From the NCBI GenBank assembly GCA_963747735.1, contig CAVVGE010000007.1:372001-436000 (forward strand): DNA of 64,000 bases. Reading direction: 5' to 3'. Below are positions 26,330 to 34,279 of the stretch, piece after piece. Position 1 is the first letter of the stretch. Each line of letters opens with the position of its first letter. The notes below the pieces were generated by a model, which was not told where the DNA came from, did not search any database, and was given only the letters and a program-made list of their open reading frames with translations. The DNA is from AP-15 sp963747735. GTDB lineage: Bacteria > Pseudomonadota > Alphaproteobacteria > ATCC43930 > CGMCC-115725. A program made the position numbers and the translations under genes.

Positions 26330-27748
26330 TCAGCCGAGCCGCGCCAGGAGACGCACCAGGCGGCGGGTGCGCGGCGAAAAGAGGCGCGGCGTGTAAAAGC
26401 CGCCGGCCGCGCGTTTGCCGGCTTCGCCGCGGGTCGGATAGGGCACGACCAGGTTGGCGAGCGCGGCTATCTTGAGCTTTTGCGAGATCGCCAGCGCCCA
26501 GGGCAGGATCAGTTCGCCGGCGCCGGCGCCGAGGATCGAGGCGCCGAGGATATGGCCGTTGCGCCGGACAACGATCTTGACGAGGCCCGCGGTGTCGCGC
26601 TCGGTGCGGGCGCGGTCGTTGTCGGAAAAGCACCAGCGCAAGATGCGGGTGCGGATGCCCGCGGCACGCGCCGCGGCTTCGGTCAGGCCGACCTGGGCGA
26701 GCTCCGGATCGGTGTAGGTGACCCAAGGCAATGCCCGGTAATCGACCTTGGCCGGCAGCCGGAACAGCGCATTGCGGATCACGATCCCGGCGTGATGCAA
26801 GGCGACATGGGTGAATTGCGGGCCGCCGGCGACGTCGCCGATGGCAAAGGCGATGCGGTTTGTCGTGCGCAGCCTTTTGTCGACGATGATCCCGGTCGCG
26901 GTGGCGGCGATCCCGGCGGCGTCGAGGTCGAGCCCGTCGACGCTCGGGCGGCGCCCGGCGGCGAGGAGGAGATGCGAGCCCGCGACGCGCTCGCCGCTCG
27001 CCAGGCGAACGCCGAGGGCGGCACCCTCGGCCTCGACCGCGGCGATCTCGACCCGCGGGCGCAAGGCGATGCCTTCGCCGGCGAGCCGCTCGGCGAGGGC
27101 GTCCACCAATTCGGGATCGTCGCGCGGCAGCAGCGGGCCGGCATCGAGCACTGTCACCCGCGCGCCGAGCCGGCGATGCGCCTGCGCCATCTCGACGCCG
27201 ATCGGGCCGCCGCCGATAACGATCAGGTGCTCCGGCGGCACCCGGTTGGCGAAGACCGTCTCGTTGGTCAGAAACGGCGCCTCGGCGAGCCCGGGGATCG
27301 GCGGGACCGCGGGATGCGATCCGGTGGCGACGACAAAGCGGCGCGGCCGGATTTCGAAACCGCCGGCATGGAGCGTTCGCGGGCCGGCAAACCGCGCCTC
27401 GGCGTGCACCACCCGGACCCCGAGCGCCTCAAAGCGCTCTGCCGAATCGTTTGGCGCGATGCCGGCAACGACCCGCTCGACGGCGGCGCCGACTGCGGCA
27501 AAATCGACCCGCGGCGGGGCATAGTCGAGACCGAATTGAGGCCCGCGCCGCCAAGCGTCGGCGAGCCGTGCCGCCGCCAGCAGCGACTTTGACGGCACGC
27601 AGCCGAAATTGAGGCAGTCGCCGCCCATCAGGCCGCGCTCGACCAGCACTACCGCCGCCCCCATCTGCACTGCACCGGCGGCGACCGCGAGCCCGCCGGC
27701 ACCGCCGCCGATGACGCAGAGATCGGGCGCGAGGCGGGTCGCGGTCAT
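26330..27748 (-). CDS. FAD-dependent pyridine nucleotide-disulfide oxidoreductase (Lpd/MerA-like)
   Basis: A 472-residue class I flavoprotein disulfide reductase. It has an FAD motif VIGGGAGGLAVA, redox pair Cys45/Cys50 in GGDCLNFGCVPSK, an NAD(P) motif VIGGGPIGVEMA, and a second FAD site ending AIGDVAGG. The dimerisation domain follows. Where dihydrolipoamide dehydrogenases have HxHPTxxE, this protein reads VPYPTRGE, so the usual catalytic His is Tyr. That makes a true lipoamide or mercuric reductase role doubtful. It overlaps the TVP38 gene by 4 bp (ATGA). The TVP38 plus reductase pairing is a recurrent bacterial arrangement of unclear function. Confidence 0.87.
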   Translation of the reverse strand: MTATRLAPDLCVIGGGAGGLAVAAGAVQMGAAVVLVERGLMGGDCLNFGCVPSKSLLAAARLADAWRRGPQFGLDYAPPRVDFAAVGAAVERVVAGIAPNDSAERFEALGVRVVHAEARFAGPRTLHAGGFEIRPRRFVVATGSHPAVPPIPGLAEAPFLTNETVFANRVPPEHLIVIGGGPIGVEMAQAHRRLGARVTVLDAGPLLPRDDPELVDALAERLAGEGIALRPRVEIAAVEAEGAALGVRLASGERVAGSHLLLAAGRRPSVDGLDLDAAGIAATATGIIVDKRLRTTNRIAFAIGDVAGGPQFTHVALHHAGIVIRNALFRLPAKVDYRALPWVTYTDPELAQVGLTEAAARAAGIRTRILRWCFSDNDRARTERDTAGLVKIVVRRNGHILGASILGAGAGELILPWALAISQKLKIAALANLVVPYPTRGEAGKRAAGGFYTPRLFSPRTRRLVRLLARLG

Positions 27749-28482
27749 GTCGTCTCTTTGCGGCGCCGGCGCTTGTAGACGACCGGGAGCAACGCCAGCA
27801 GCGCCAGCCCGGCGAGCGGCACGAACAGGCTCGGCCGCAACAGGATGCCGAGATCCGGCTTGCCGACCGCAAGCCCGAGCCCGTTGCCGAGGCTGGCGTA
27901 GACGACAGTGCCGGGGACGATACCCAGAAGAGTGGCCGAAATAAAGGTGCGCAGCCGGACGCCGAGCAAGGCCGGCACCAAATTGACCAGCCAGAACGGC
28001 ACGATCGGGATCAGCCGCAATATCAGGAGATAGTTGAACGCATCCTTGCGAAAGCCGGCTTCGAGCTTGGCAACGCGCGGCCCGGCGCGGCGGGTGAGGC
28101 CGGCAAACCCGGCGCGGGCGGCGACAAAAACCCCGGTGGCGCCCAAGGTGGCGCCGGCGACCGCGCACAGCGCCCCGAGCCAGGTGCCGAACAAGAGGCC
28201 GCCCGAAAGTGTCATGACGATGCCGCACGGCACCGACAGCGCGGTCAGCAGCGCGTACAGCCCGATATAAGCGCCGGCGGCGGCAAAGCCCCATTGCGCG
28301 ACCAAAGTCGTCAGCCGGCCGCGATGCTCCGCCAGGTTTTCAAAGCTCAGATAGCGCGGGCCGCCGGCCGCGACAAAGGCGGCCGCGGCGACGGCAAGGA
28401 GGAAGAGCGGCACCAGGCGCCGGGTGAGGCGGCGGGATCGCGGCGAAGGTTCGGCGGACATCAGGGTTTCGGACATGGCCAA
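27745..28482 (-). CDS. TVP38/TMEM64 family membrane protein
   Basis: A 245-residue integral membrane protein of the VTT/SNARE-associated family. It has an N-terminal TM (LFLLAVAAAAFVAAG) and the family core with PCGIVMTLSGGLLFG, followed by F-x-x-x-x-L-R-L-I-P type residues (LLILRLIPIVPFWLVNLVPALLG). The C-terminal TM is followed by a basic tail. Relatives may act in lipid or envelope transport. Start is 28482, or Met3 at 28476. It is the first gene of the TVP38-reductase-kinase run on the minus strand. Confidence 0.88.
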   Translation of the reverse strand: MAMSETLMSAEPSPRSRRLTRRLVPLFLLAVAAAAFVAAGGPRYLSFENLAEHRGRLTTLVAQWGFAAAGAYIGLYALLTALSVPCGIVMTLSGGLLFGTWLGALCAVAGATLGATGVFVAARAGFAGLTRRAGPRVAKLEAGFRKDAFNYLLILRLIPIVPFWLVNLVPALLGVRLRTFISATLLGIVPGTVVYASLGNGLGLAVGKPDLGILLRPSLFVPLAGLALLALLPVVYKRRRRKETT

Positions 28483-28520
28483 CGGGGCAGCAATCCTAGT
28501 GCCAGGGCGTCGGACGGACG

Positions 28521-28580
28521 GTAATTTTCGCGTGAGGCCGGTATTTTTTTGCGTGAGGCCAGAATTTTTCGCGCGAGGCC
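28521..28580 (+). repeat. Three 20-bp tandem repeats
   Basis: Three contiguous 20-bp units with alternating T-run and GCGYGAGGCC core (GTAATTTTCGCGTGAGGCCG and variants) lie at 28521-28540, 28541-28560 and 28561-28580. They lie upstream of the TVP38 gene on the minus strand and just before the candidate small-RNA promoter on the plus strand. Confidence 0.75.
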
Positions 28581-28596
28581 GGCGGGCGCATCATAT

Positions 28597-28626
28597 TTGA
28601 GATTCGTGCTTAATTTTTCAGATAAT
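28597..28626 (+). promoter_or_regulatory. Sigma-70-type promoter for a candidate small RNA
   Basis: TTGAGA (28597-28602), an 18-bp A/T-rich spacer, and GATAAT (28621-28626). The predicted start is near 28632. No convincing gene with a ribosome binding site follows on the plus strand before the hairpin at 28738. Confidence 0.5.
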
Positions 28627-28631
28627 TATTG

Positions 28632-28770
28632 CAACCTGATGCCGTCTATCGCATTATGGCTGGGCATCGTCATGTCCCCGATAGTATCCCGAAACGATGC
28701 AGATGGCAGCGCGCTCTCGCGTTGCGAGCATGGTTGAAGCCCCGGTCTCCTCCGACCGGGGTTTCATTTT
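28632..28770 (+). ncRNA. Candidate intergenic small RNA, about 135-140 nt
   Basis: A good promoter (28597-28626) is followed by about 105 bp without a credible gene. A strong hairpin with a following TTTCATTTT tail then acts like a terminator. The short open frame across this stretch (28549-28737) begins before the promoter and lacks a ribosome binding site. I cannot assign a known RNA family from sequence alone. The opposing gene 28764-29756 ends at the same hairpin. Confidence 0.4.
28738..28764. terminator. Bidirectional hairpin terminator
   Basis: The stem AGCCCCGGT / ACCGGGGTTT has an 8-nt loop (CTCCTCCG) and a T-rich tail on the plus side. On the minus strand it begins at the stop codon of the HpnL-like gene, so it can end both the operon and the candidate small RNA. 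Confidence 0.7.
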
Positions 28771-29756
28771 GCCTCGGGGCCGCATCCCTCCGGCAATGCC
28801 GTGCGGCGCCACAGCCGGCCGGTTTCGCAGAGCTGCCAAGCGCCCAGGGCCGGCAGCCCGATCGCCAGGTCGCGCGCCCGCTTCAGCAACGACAGGGCCA
28901 GCGCCATCTGCGGCGTTATGCCAAAGCCGGCGCCGAGCAGGATATACGCCGCTTCCTGCACGCCGAGCGAATTGGGCATGGCAAAGGCAGCACTGCGGGC
29001 GGCGTAAAGCAGGCTTTCGATCACCAGCACTGTGCCAAAGTCGAGGGGTGCGGCGGCAAAGCGCAACGCCAGCCAGATTTCGACCGTGCTCGCCAGCCAG
29101 CAGCCGAGATGGAGGGCAAAGCTCGCCCAAAGCCCGACCCGGCCGCGGTAGATGGCGCCGATCGCGGCGTGGAGCGCGGCTGCGCCCGACGCGGTGCGAT
29201 CGACCCAGCCCCGCCCGGTTGCCTGGGCGAGGCGGCCGACGAGGTCGAAGCCGCGGCGCTGCGCTATCACAAACCCGGCGGTAAGCGCCGCTGCGAGGCC
29301 GAGGCCGGCCGCGACCGGCACCGCGACCGAGGTTTCCGGGCGAAGATGGATCAGCCACAACAGCGCGATCGCGGTGTAGGCGAGCTGAGCGAACAGCTCG
29401 AGCGTGACATCGACGATCGTGCTCGCCGTCGCCGCGGTGCCCGAGACGCCGGCGAGCATCGCCGCCCGCGCCCCGAGGACAAACCCGCCGACCTGTGAGA
29501 ACGGCAGCACTTCGGCGCCCGAATCGCGAATGAGGCGGCCCCAGACCAGCGCCCACGGGCTCTCCTGCGGCAACAGCGCCCACCAGGCGATCCCCATGAC
29601 CGCGATCAATGCCAGCTGGATCAGGCAAATCGAGATAAAGCCGAGCCAGCCGACGGCGAACAGCGAGCTCGCCACCGCGCCGAGCCCGACATGCGCGATC
29701 AGCGCGGCGATCAGCGCCAGGCCGGCCGCGCCGGCGACAAACGGGACGAGCTTCAC
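28764..29756 (-). CDS. HpnL-like flippase-domain membrane protein
   Basis: A 330-residue polytopic membrane protein of the lysylphosphatidylglycerol synthase TM/UPF0104 superfamily, closest in feel to hopanoid-associated HpnL. About eight hydrophobic segments are visible. Conserved pieces are SGAEVLPFSQVGGFVLGARA and the C-terminal IESLLYAARSAAFAMPNSLGVQEAAY, the family signature. It may move a lipid across the inner membrane. It is the last gene of a three-gene coupled operon with two ferritin-like proteins. No squalene-hopene cyclase or other hpn gene is in the window. Confidence 0.82.
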   Translation of the reverse strand: MKLVPFVAGAAGLALIAALIAHVGLGAVASSLFAVGWLGFISICLIQLALIAVMGIAWWALLPQESPWALVWGRLIRDSGAEVLPFSQVGGFVLGARAAMLAGVSGTAATASTIVDVTLELFAQLAYTAIALLWLIHLRPETSVAVPVAAGLGLAAALTAGFVIAQRRGFDLVGRLAQATGRGWVDRTASGAAALHAAIGAIYRGRVGLWASFALHLGCWLASTVEIWLALRFAAAPLDFGTVLVIESLLYAARSAAFAMPNSLGVQEAAYILLGAGFGITPQMALALSLLKRARDLAIGLPALGAWQLCETGRLWRRTALPEGCGPEAK

Positions 29757-30601
29757 ACGCGCCGCTCTCGGATCACGCCGGGGCGCAGCCGCCAGGCGGC
29801 GAGCGCCATCCCGGCGAGCCGCGGCAGCAGCCGGGGATGCAGCAATTCAGGGTCGAACTCCCGCATCCGCCGCGCGTGCTCGGCGCAGCATTCCTCGACC
29901 AGGCCGCGAACCGTAAATCCGTCGAGAAAGACGCTCGCCTGCGTCGCGGAGAAATCCTGTCCGCCATTTGCTTTGCGACCACGCCGGACGGTGCCGAGCA
30001 GCCGGCCGATGGCACGCGTGTAAAACCGCGCGGCGACGGCGGCGCGCAGCCCCGCCATGCCGCGGCCGCTGACCACCTGATGCCATGCCATCCAATTGAT
30101 GAAAAAGACGATGTGACGAGTTTCCTCGTGCAGCAGCGTGTCGAAGATCTCAAACATCGGCTCGGGCAGAAATGCCGCCCGGCGGGCGATCTGAAAGACG
30201 CCGAAGCCGAGAAACGAATCGAGGCACTCGCCATAGCCGAAATCGGCAAAGGCGCGGTGCAGGTCGTGGCTCAGCGGGTCGAGCGGCCGCTCCTCGGCGG
30301 CGATCCCGTAGCGGCGGATCATCGTGCGCAGCAGATCGGCGTGCCGCGCCTCTTCGAAGCCTTGCAGCATCACCGCCTCGCGCACCAGCGGATCGGCGAT
30401 GGTCCGGCCAAAAGCATCGACGATCGCGCCGGCGCGGCGCTCGGTATAGAGCACTTCGGGCCAGAACGGGATCGCGCGCAACCGGCCGAGCGCCGCCGGA
30501 TCGAGCTCGGGCCAAGCCAATGCCTCGGGCCCGTAGCTGCGATGGCTGGCGATGAACTGCCGACAGAACCGCTCCTTGTGCTCGTCGGACCCGATCTTCA
30601 T
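29753..30601 (-). CDS. Ferritin-like/diiron domain protein, copy 2
   Basis: A 282-residue protein with a four-helix ferritin-like core. Putative metal ligands lie in the paired motifs GFEEARHADLL (about residues 82-92) and LLHEETRHIVFF (about 160-170), each E-x-x-x-x-H type. A hydrophobic stretch (VFFINWMAWH) suggests membrane association. It is a paralogue of the upstream gene 30598-31536, with which it overlaps by 4 bp. It also overlaps the HpnL-like gene by 4 bp. Catalytic diiron proteins of this kind hydroxylate or desaturate lipids or other substrates. The reaction here is unknown. Confidence 0.72.
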   Translation of the reverse strand: MKIGSDEHKERFCRQFIASHRSYGPEALAWPELDPAALGRLRAIPFWPEVLYTERRAGAIVDAFGRTIADPLVREAVMLQGFEEARHADLLRTMIRRYGIAAEERPLDPLSHDLHRAFADFGYGECLDSFLGFGVFQIARRAAFLPEPMFEIFDTLLHEETRHIVFFINWMAWHQVVSGRGMAGLRAAVAARFYTRAIGRLLGTVRRGRKANGGQDFSATQASVFLDGFTVRGLVEECCAEHARRMREFDPELLHPRLLPRLAGMALAAWRLRPGVIRERRV

Positions 30602-31536
30602 GACGGCTGCCCGCCCGGAGCCGCCGGCCGGCGCAGAAAACGGCGGGCAAAGCGCATCAGGCGGGGCACCGTGCTGGGCCGCAGCAGGCGCGGATCATAG
30701 CCCGCGAGGCGCCGATCGTTCTCGGCGAGGCACACATCGATCAGCGCCGCCGGGGACAGATCGACAGCCCCCACAGATTTGCTGCCGGTGAGCGTGAAAT
30801 TATTGTCCTGCGGCGGCGCCCCGACCGTCTCGCTGCGCCCGACGCCACGCGCCAGACCGATCCGTTCCCAGACCAAAAAAGCCCAGACCGCGGCGATCTT
30901 GGCGCGGAATATCAGGCGTCGCCAAAGTGGCAAGTTGCGCAGGTTCCATGCCACCCAATTGACGAAGAACAGGATGTGGCGGCCTTCCTCCTGCATCACC
31001 GGCTCGAAAGTGTCGACCAGCGCCGGCGGAAAGAACCCCGAGCGCCGCGCCACGGCGAACAGGCCGAAGGCGAAAAAGCTGTCGATGCACTCGCTGAAGC
31101 CGGTGACCATAAAGGCCCATTCGGGATCGCGCGGCCGGACATATTCGGGTTCGGGGGCGAGTGGGATGCCGTAAGCTTCGACCAGGTTGGCGAGGACTTG
31201 CTTGTGCCGCCCCTCCTCAAAGCCGTTGAGCTCGATGGCTTCACGCAACAGCCGGTCCTCGGTGCATTCGGCGTAGCTGAGCACGCGCAGCCGCGCCTTG
31301 CCCTCGGTCTGCACCGCGATGTCCCATATCGGCAGGCTGACGAGCCGGTCGCGCGCCTCGGCATCGAGCGCGGGCCAGTCGATGACCGCGGGCTTGTAGG
31401 GATTGTGGGTGTCGAGCAGCATCCGGCAAAACGCGGTCTTGTGCGCCTCGCTGCCGGGCGCGATCGGGCCGGGCTCGGCCGCCGTCCACACGCGGGCGGC
31501 CCGATCGGCGGCTCTGACCTTTTCGTCGTCCCACAT
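30598..31536 (-). CDS. Ferritin-like/diiron domain protein, copy 1
   Basis: A 312-residue protein, first gene of the coupled operon. I start it at ATG 31536 (MWDDEKV); the open frame continues upstream through the rpmH promoter, which is unlikely to be coding. Metal-ligand motifs are GFEEGRHKQVL and MQEEGRHILFF, matching those of the downstream paralogue. The region PDPEWAFMVTGFSECIDSFFAFGLF between them is also shared. It has an N-terminal extension of about 30 residues relative to copy 2. No signal peptide. Function is inferred only at fold level. Confidence 0.72.
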   Translation of the reverse strand: MWDDEKVRAADRAARVWTAAEPGPIAPGSEAHKTAFCRMLLDTHNPYKPAVIDWPALDAEARDRLVSLPIWDIAVQTEGKARLRVLSYAECTEDRLLREAIELNGFEEGRHKQVLANLVEAYGIPLAPEPEYVRPRDPEWAFMVTGFSECIDSFFAFGLFAVARRSGFFPPALVDTFEPVMQEEGRHILFFVNWVAWNLRNLPLWRRLIFRAKIAAVWAFLVWERIGLARGVGRSETVGAPPQDNNFTLTGSKSVGAVDLSPAALIDVCLAENDRRLAGYDPRLLRPSTVPRLMRFARRFLRRPAAPGGQPS

Positions 31537-31629
31537 GGCCGCGTTTCCCGCTGTCCCTGTTCCACCGACATCGCGCCCTGCCGGCACGGCTGCGCGGCGG
31601 CGACGGCTCCGCTCACCGGCAACGCGGCA

Positions 31630-31658
31630 TTGACGCGATGGCACGGCTCTCCTATACA
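31630..31658 (+). promoter_or_regulatory. Sigma-70-type promoter of rpmH
   Basis: TTGACG (31630-31635), a 17-bp spacer, and TATACA (31653-31658). The predicted start is about 31665, giving a leader of about 35 nt before the rpmH GTG at 31700. This is the best housekeeping promoter in the window. Confidence 0.72.
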
Positions 31659-31699
31659 GCCGCCTCCGCCCGCGAGGCGCCGCAACCGGAGCCGGTTCC

Positions 31700-31834
31700 G
31701 TGAAGCGCACTTACCAGCCCAGCAACCTCGTACGCAAGCGCCGCCACGGATTTCGCGCAAGGATGGCGACCCCCGCCGGCCGCCGGGTGCTCAAGGCGCG
31801 TCGCGCCAAGGGGCGCAAGCGCCTCTCTGCCTGA
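31700..31834 (+). CDS. rpmH: 50S ribosomal protein L34
   Basis: A 44-residue ribosomal protein with a GTG start at 31700. The sequence KRTYQPSNLVRKRRHGFRAR and the tail KARRAKGRKRLSA are diagnostic of L34. It binds 23S rRNA in the large subunit. First gene of the conserved rpmH-rnpA-yidD-yidC-engB block, driven by the promoter at 31630-31658. Too short to be picked up by length-based gene calls. Confidence 0.97.
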   Translation: MKRTYQPSNLVRKRRHGFRARMATPAGRRVLKARRAKGRKRLSA

Positions 31835-32273
31835 GGCGGCGATTTCGACCGGCGAACCCCGGCCGGCGGGTAAATCCGCGCACCGGCTTGCAAGACTGAA
31901 GACCCGCACCGATTTTCTGCGGGTTGCCGCGACCCGCAGGCGGGCGGTGGTGCCTGGCTTGGTCTTGCAGGCGGCGCCGCAGCCCGGAGGATCACCGCGT
32001 CCGCTACCGGGCGAGACGGTGAGGGTCGGGTTCACCGCCAGTCGAAAGGTCGGCAATGCCGTGATTCGCAATCGAGCCAAACGGCGGCTTCGCGCCGCGG
32101 CGGCACAGGTGCTGACGATGGGTGGCAGGCCGGGCACCGATTACGTGCTGATTGCCCGCGCCGGCACCGCGACCCGGCCCTATGCGGCGCTGGTCGCCGA
32201 CCTCGAAGCCGCGCTGCGGCGGGTCGCCGGCCCGACAGCGCCGCACCGGCCGGTTGCCGTCGAGAGGAATTAG
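31827..32273 (+). CDS. rnpA: Ribonuclease P protein component
   Basis: Protein subunit of RNase P, which matures tRNA 5' ends. The signature RNR region VGNAVIRNRAKRRLRAA and the N-terminal RLKTRTDFLRVAA helix are both present. The conserved N-terminus lies upstream of the first usual start codon (GTG 31947), and no ATG, GTG or TTG occurs in frame before it. Translation therefore probably begins at a CTG, for example 31827, overlapping the rpmH stop, or further in near 31893. The 148-residue length with the 31827 start is normal for alphaproteobacteria. Confidence 0.88.
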   Translation: MPEAAISTGEPRPAGKSAHRLARLKTRTDFLRVAATRRRAVVPGLVLQAAPQPGGSPRPLPGETVRVGFTASRKVGNAVIRNRAKRRLRAAAAQVLTMGGRPGTDYVLIARAGTATRPYAALVADLEAALRRVAGPTAPHRPVAVERN

Positions 32274-32277
32274 AACG

Positions 32278-32523
32278 GTGCGTGCCGGACCTGCCAGCCT
32301 CATGCTGCAAGCCTTGATCGGCGGCTATCGATTGCTGGTGTCGCCGGCGCTGCCGCCGTCCTGCCGGTTTCTGCCGAGCTGCTCGGACTATGCGCTCGAA
32401 GCGGTCCGTCGGCACGGAGCATGGCGCGGCTCGGCGCTGGCCGCGGTGCGGCTCGCGCGCTGTCACCCGTGGGGCGGCAGCGGGTACGATCCGGTGCCCG
32501 AACCCAAAATGCACGGCCATTAG
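32278..32523 (+). CDS. yidD: Membrane protein insertion efficiency factor
   Basis: An 81-residue protein with a GTG start at 32278, 4 bp after rnpA, behind GAGAGGAA. The family signature is complete: GGYRLLVSPALPPSCRFLPS, CSDYALEAVRRHGAWRG, then RCHPWGGSGYDPVP. It assists YidC-dependent membrane insertion at the inner face of the cytoplasmic membrane. It sits directly before yidC, as usual. Confidence 0.95.
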   Translation: MRAGPASLMLQALIGGYRLLVSPALPPSCRFLPSCSDYALEAVRRHGAWRGSALAAVRLARCHPWGGSGYDPVPEPKMHGH

Positions 32524-32546
32524 GCCCGCCTGCCTCTTCGAGTGAC

Positions 32547-34274
32547 ATGGAACAGCGCAAACTATTGATCGCGATCCTGCTATCGGTCGGGATCCTGATC
32601 GGGTTCCAGTTTGTCTTGGCGCGCCTGCATCCGCCCCCGGCGCCGACCAAGGCGACGGCGCCGGGGGCTACCGCATCCTCAACGGCGAGGCCAGCCGGAG
32701 CGTCCGCAACGGGCGCTCCGACCTCGACCGCCCCGGGTGCGGCGCCGTCGCAAGCGCCAAAAAGCCGGGAAACGGCGGTCGCCGGCCAACCGCGCGTCAA
32801 GATCGCCACCCCGCGGCTGCACGGCTCGATTGCGCTCGTCGGCGGCCGGCTCGACGATTTGACGCTCGCCACCTACCACGAGACCGTCGATCCGAAGAGC
32901 CCCGAGGTCGTGCTTCTGTCGCCGCCCGGCACGGCGAACCCCTATCTCGCGGAATTCGGCTGGGTCGCGGCCGGTTCGAGCAAGGTAAAGCTGCCGGGCG
33001 CCGAGACGTTATGGACCGCGTCGGACGGGCCGTTGACCCCGTCGCGCCCGGTGACCTTGACCTGGGACAACGGCGAGGGCCTCGTCTTCACCCGCACGAT
33101 CTCGGTCAACTCCGATTACATGTTCACGGTGCGCGACGCGGTTCGCAACACCGGCAGCGAGCCGGTCAAATTGTTGCCCTACGGGCTCGTCAGCCGCACC
33201 GGAACCCCTGAAGTCGCCGGCTATTATATCCTGTTCGAGGGCATGATCGGTTATCTCGACGGCTCGCTTCAGGAAGTCAAATACAGCTCGCTGAGCCCCG
33301 GCAAGCCCGACGATTATTCCTCCACCACCGGAGGCTGGCTCGGGTTCACTGACAAATACTGGTTGACCTCGCTGATCCCGCCGCAAAAAGAGCCGATCAA
33401 GGCACGCTTCACGCACACGGTCGAGCACGGCGTCGCTCACTACCAAACCGATTATCTCGGGCCCGAAGCAACGATCGCACCGGGGGCGGAGCATGTCGTG
33501 TCGACCAGGTTCTTTGCCGGCGCCAAGGAGGTCGACCTGCTCGACGCCTATGCCGCCTCGGGGATCCCGCGGTTCGACCGCGCCATCGATTTCGGCTGGT
33601 TCTATTTCCTGACCAAGCCGATGTTCCTGGTGCTGCAGTTCTTCAACCGCATGCTCGGGAATTTCGGCCTGGCAATCATGCTTTTGACCTTGTGCGTCAA
33701 GCTTCTGTTCTTCCCTCTCGCCAACAAATCCTACCAGGCGATGAGCAAGATGAAGCTGCTGCAGCCCGAGATCCAAAAATTGCGCGAGCGCTTCCCCGAC
33801 GACAAGGCGCGCCAGCAGCAGGAGATGATGGCGCTTTACAAGCGCGTCGGCGCCAACCCTCTGGCCGGGTGCTTGCCGATCGTGATCCAGATCCCGGTGT
33901 TCTTTTCGCTTTACAAGGTGTTGTTCGTCACGCTCGAGATGCGGCACGCGCCGTTTTTCGGCTGGATCCACGATTTGTCGGCGCCGGACCCGACCTCGTT
34001 CGCCAATCTCTTTGGGTTGTTGCCGTTTGCGCCGCCGTCGTTTCTGATGATCGGCGCCTGGCCGTTGATCATGGGGCTGACGATGTTCTTGCAGCAAAAG
34101 CTCAACCCGCAGCCGGTCGATCCGGTGCAGGCGCGGATGTTCATGCTGCTGCCGGTCGTCTTCACCTACATGCTGTCGCACTTCCCGGCCGGGCTCGTCA
34201 TCTACTGGGCATGGAACAACACGCTCAGCATCACCCAGCAATGGGTGATCATGCGTCGCGCCGGCGCCGCCTGA
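32547..34274 (+). CDS. yidC: Membrane protein insertase YidC
   Basis: A 575-residue Oxa1/YidC insertase. The N-terminal TM anchor is residues 5-24, then an Ala/Pro/Thr-rich linker to about residue 70. The large periplasmic beta-sandwich domain runs to about residue 350. The C-terminal five-TM insertase core includes FGLAIMLLTLCVKLLFFPL, the cytoplasmic hairpin (SKMKLLQPEIQKLRERF) and GCLPIVIQIPVFFSLYKVL. ATG 32547 is chosen because the upstream open frame belongs to yidD in another frame. It inserts and folds inner-membrane proteins with SecYEG or alone. Confidence 0.97.
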   Translation: MEQRKLLIAILLSVGILIGFQFVLARLHPPPAPTKATAPGATASSTARPAGASATGAPTSTAPGAAPSQAPKSRETAVAGQPRVKIATPRLHGSIALVGGRLDDLTLATYHETVDPKSPEVVLLSPPGTANPYLAEFGWVAAGSSKVKLPGAETLWTASDGPLTPSRPVTLTWDNGEGLVFTRTISVNSDYMFTVRDAVRNTGSEPVKLLPYGLVSRTGTPEVAGYYILFEGMIGYLDGSLQEVKYSSLSPGKPDDYSSTTGGWLGFTDKYWLTSLIPPQKEPIKARFTHTVEHGVAHYQTDYLGPEATIAPGAEHVVSTRFFAGAKEVDLLDAYAASGIPRFDRAIDFGWFYFLTKPMFLVLQFFNRMLGNFGLAIMLLTLCVKLLFFPLANKSYQAMSKMKLLQPEIQKLRERFPDDKARQQQEMMALYKRVGANPLAGCLPIVIQIPVFFSLYKVLFVTLEMRHAPFFGWIHDLSAPDPTSFANLFGLLPFAPPSFLMIGAWPLIMGLTMFLQQKLNPQPVDPVQARMFMLLPVVFTYMLSHFPAGLVIYWAWNNTLSITQQWVIMRRAGAA

Positions 34275-34279
34275 GCACG

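Noticed and set aside
28549..28737. Open frame of 62 codons on the plus strand
   Set aside because: It begins before the promoter, has no ribosome binding site, and its sequence shows no family resemblance.
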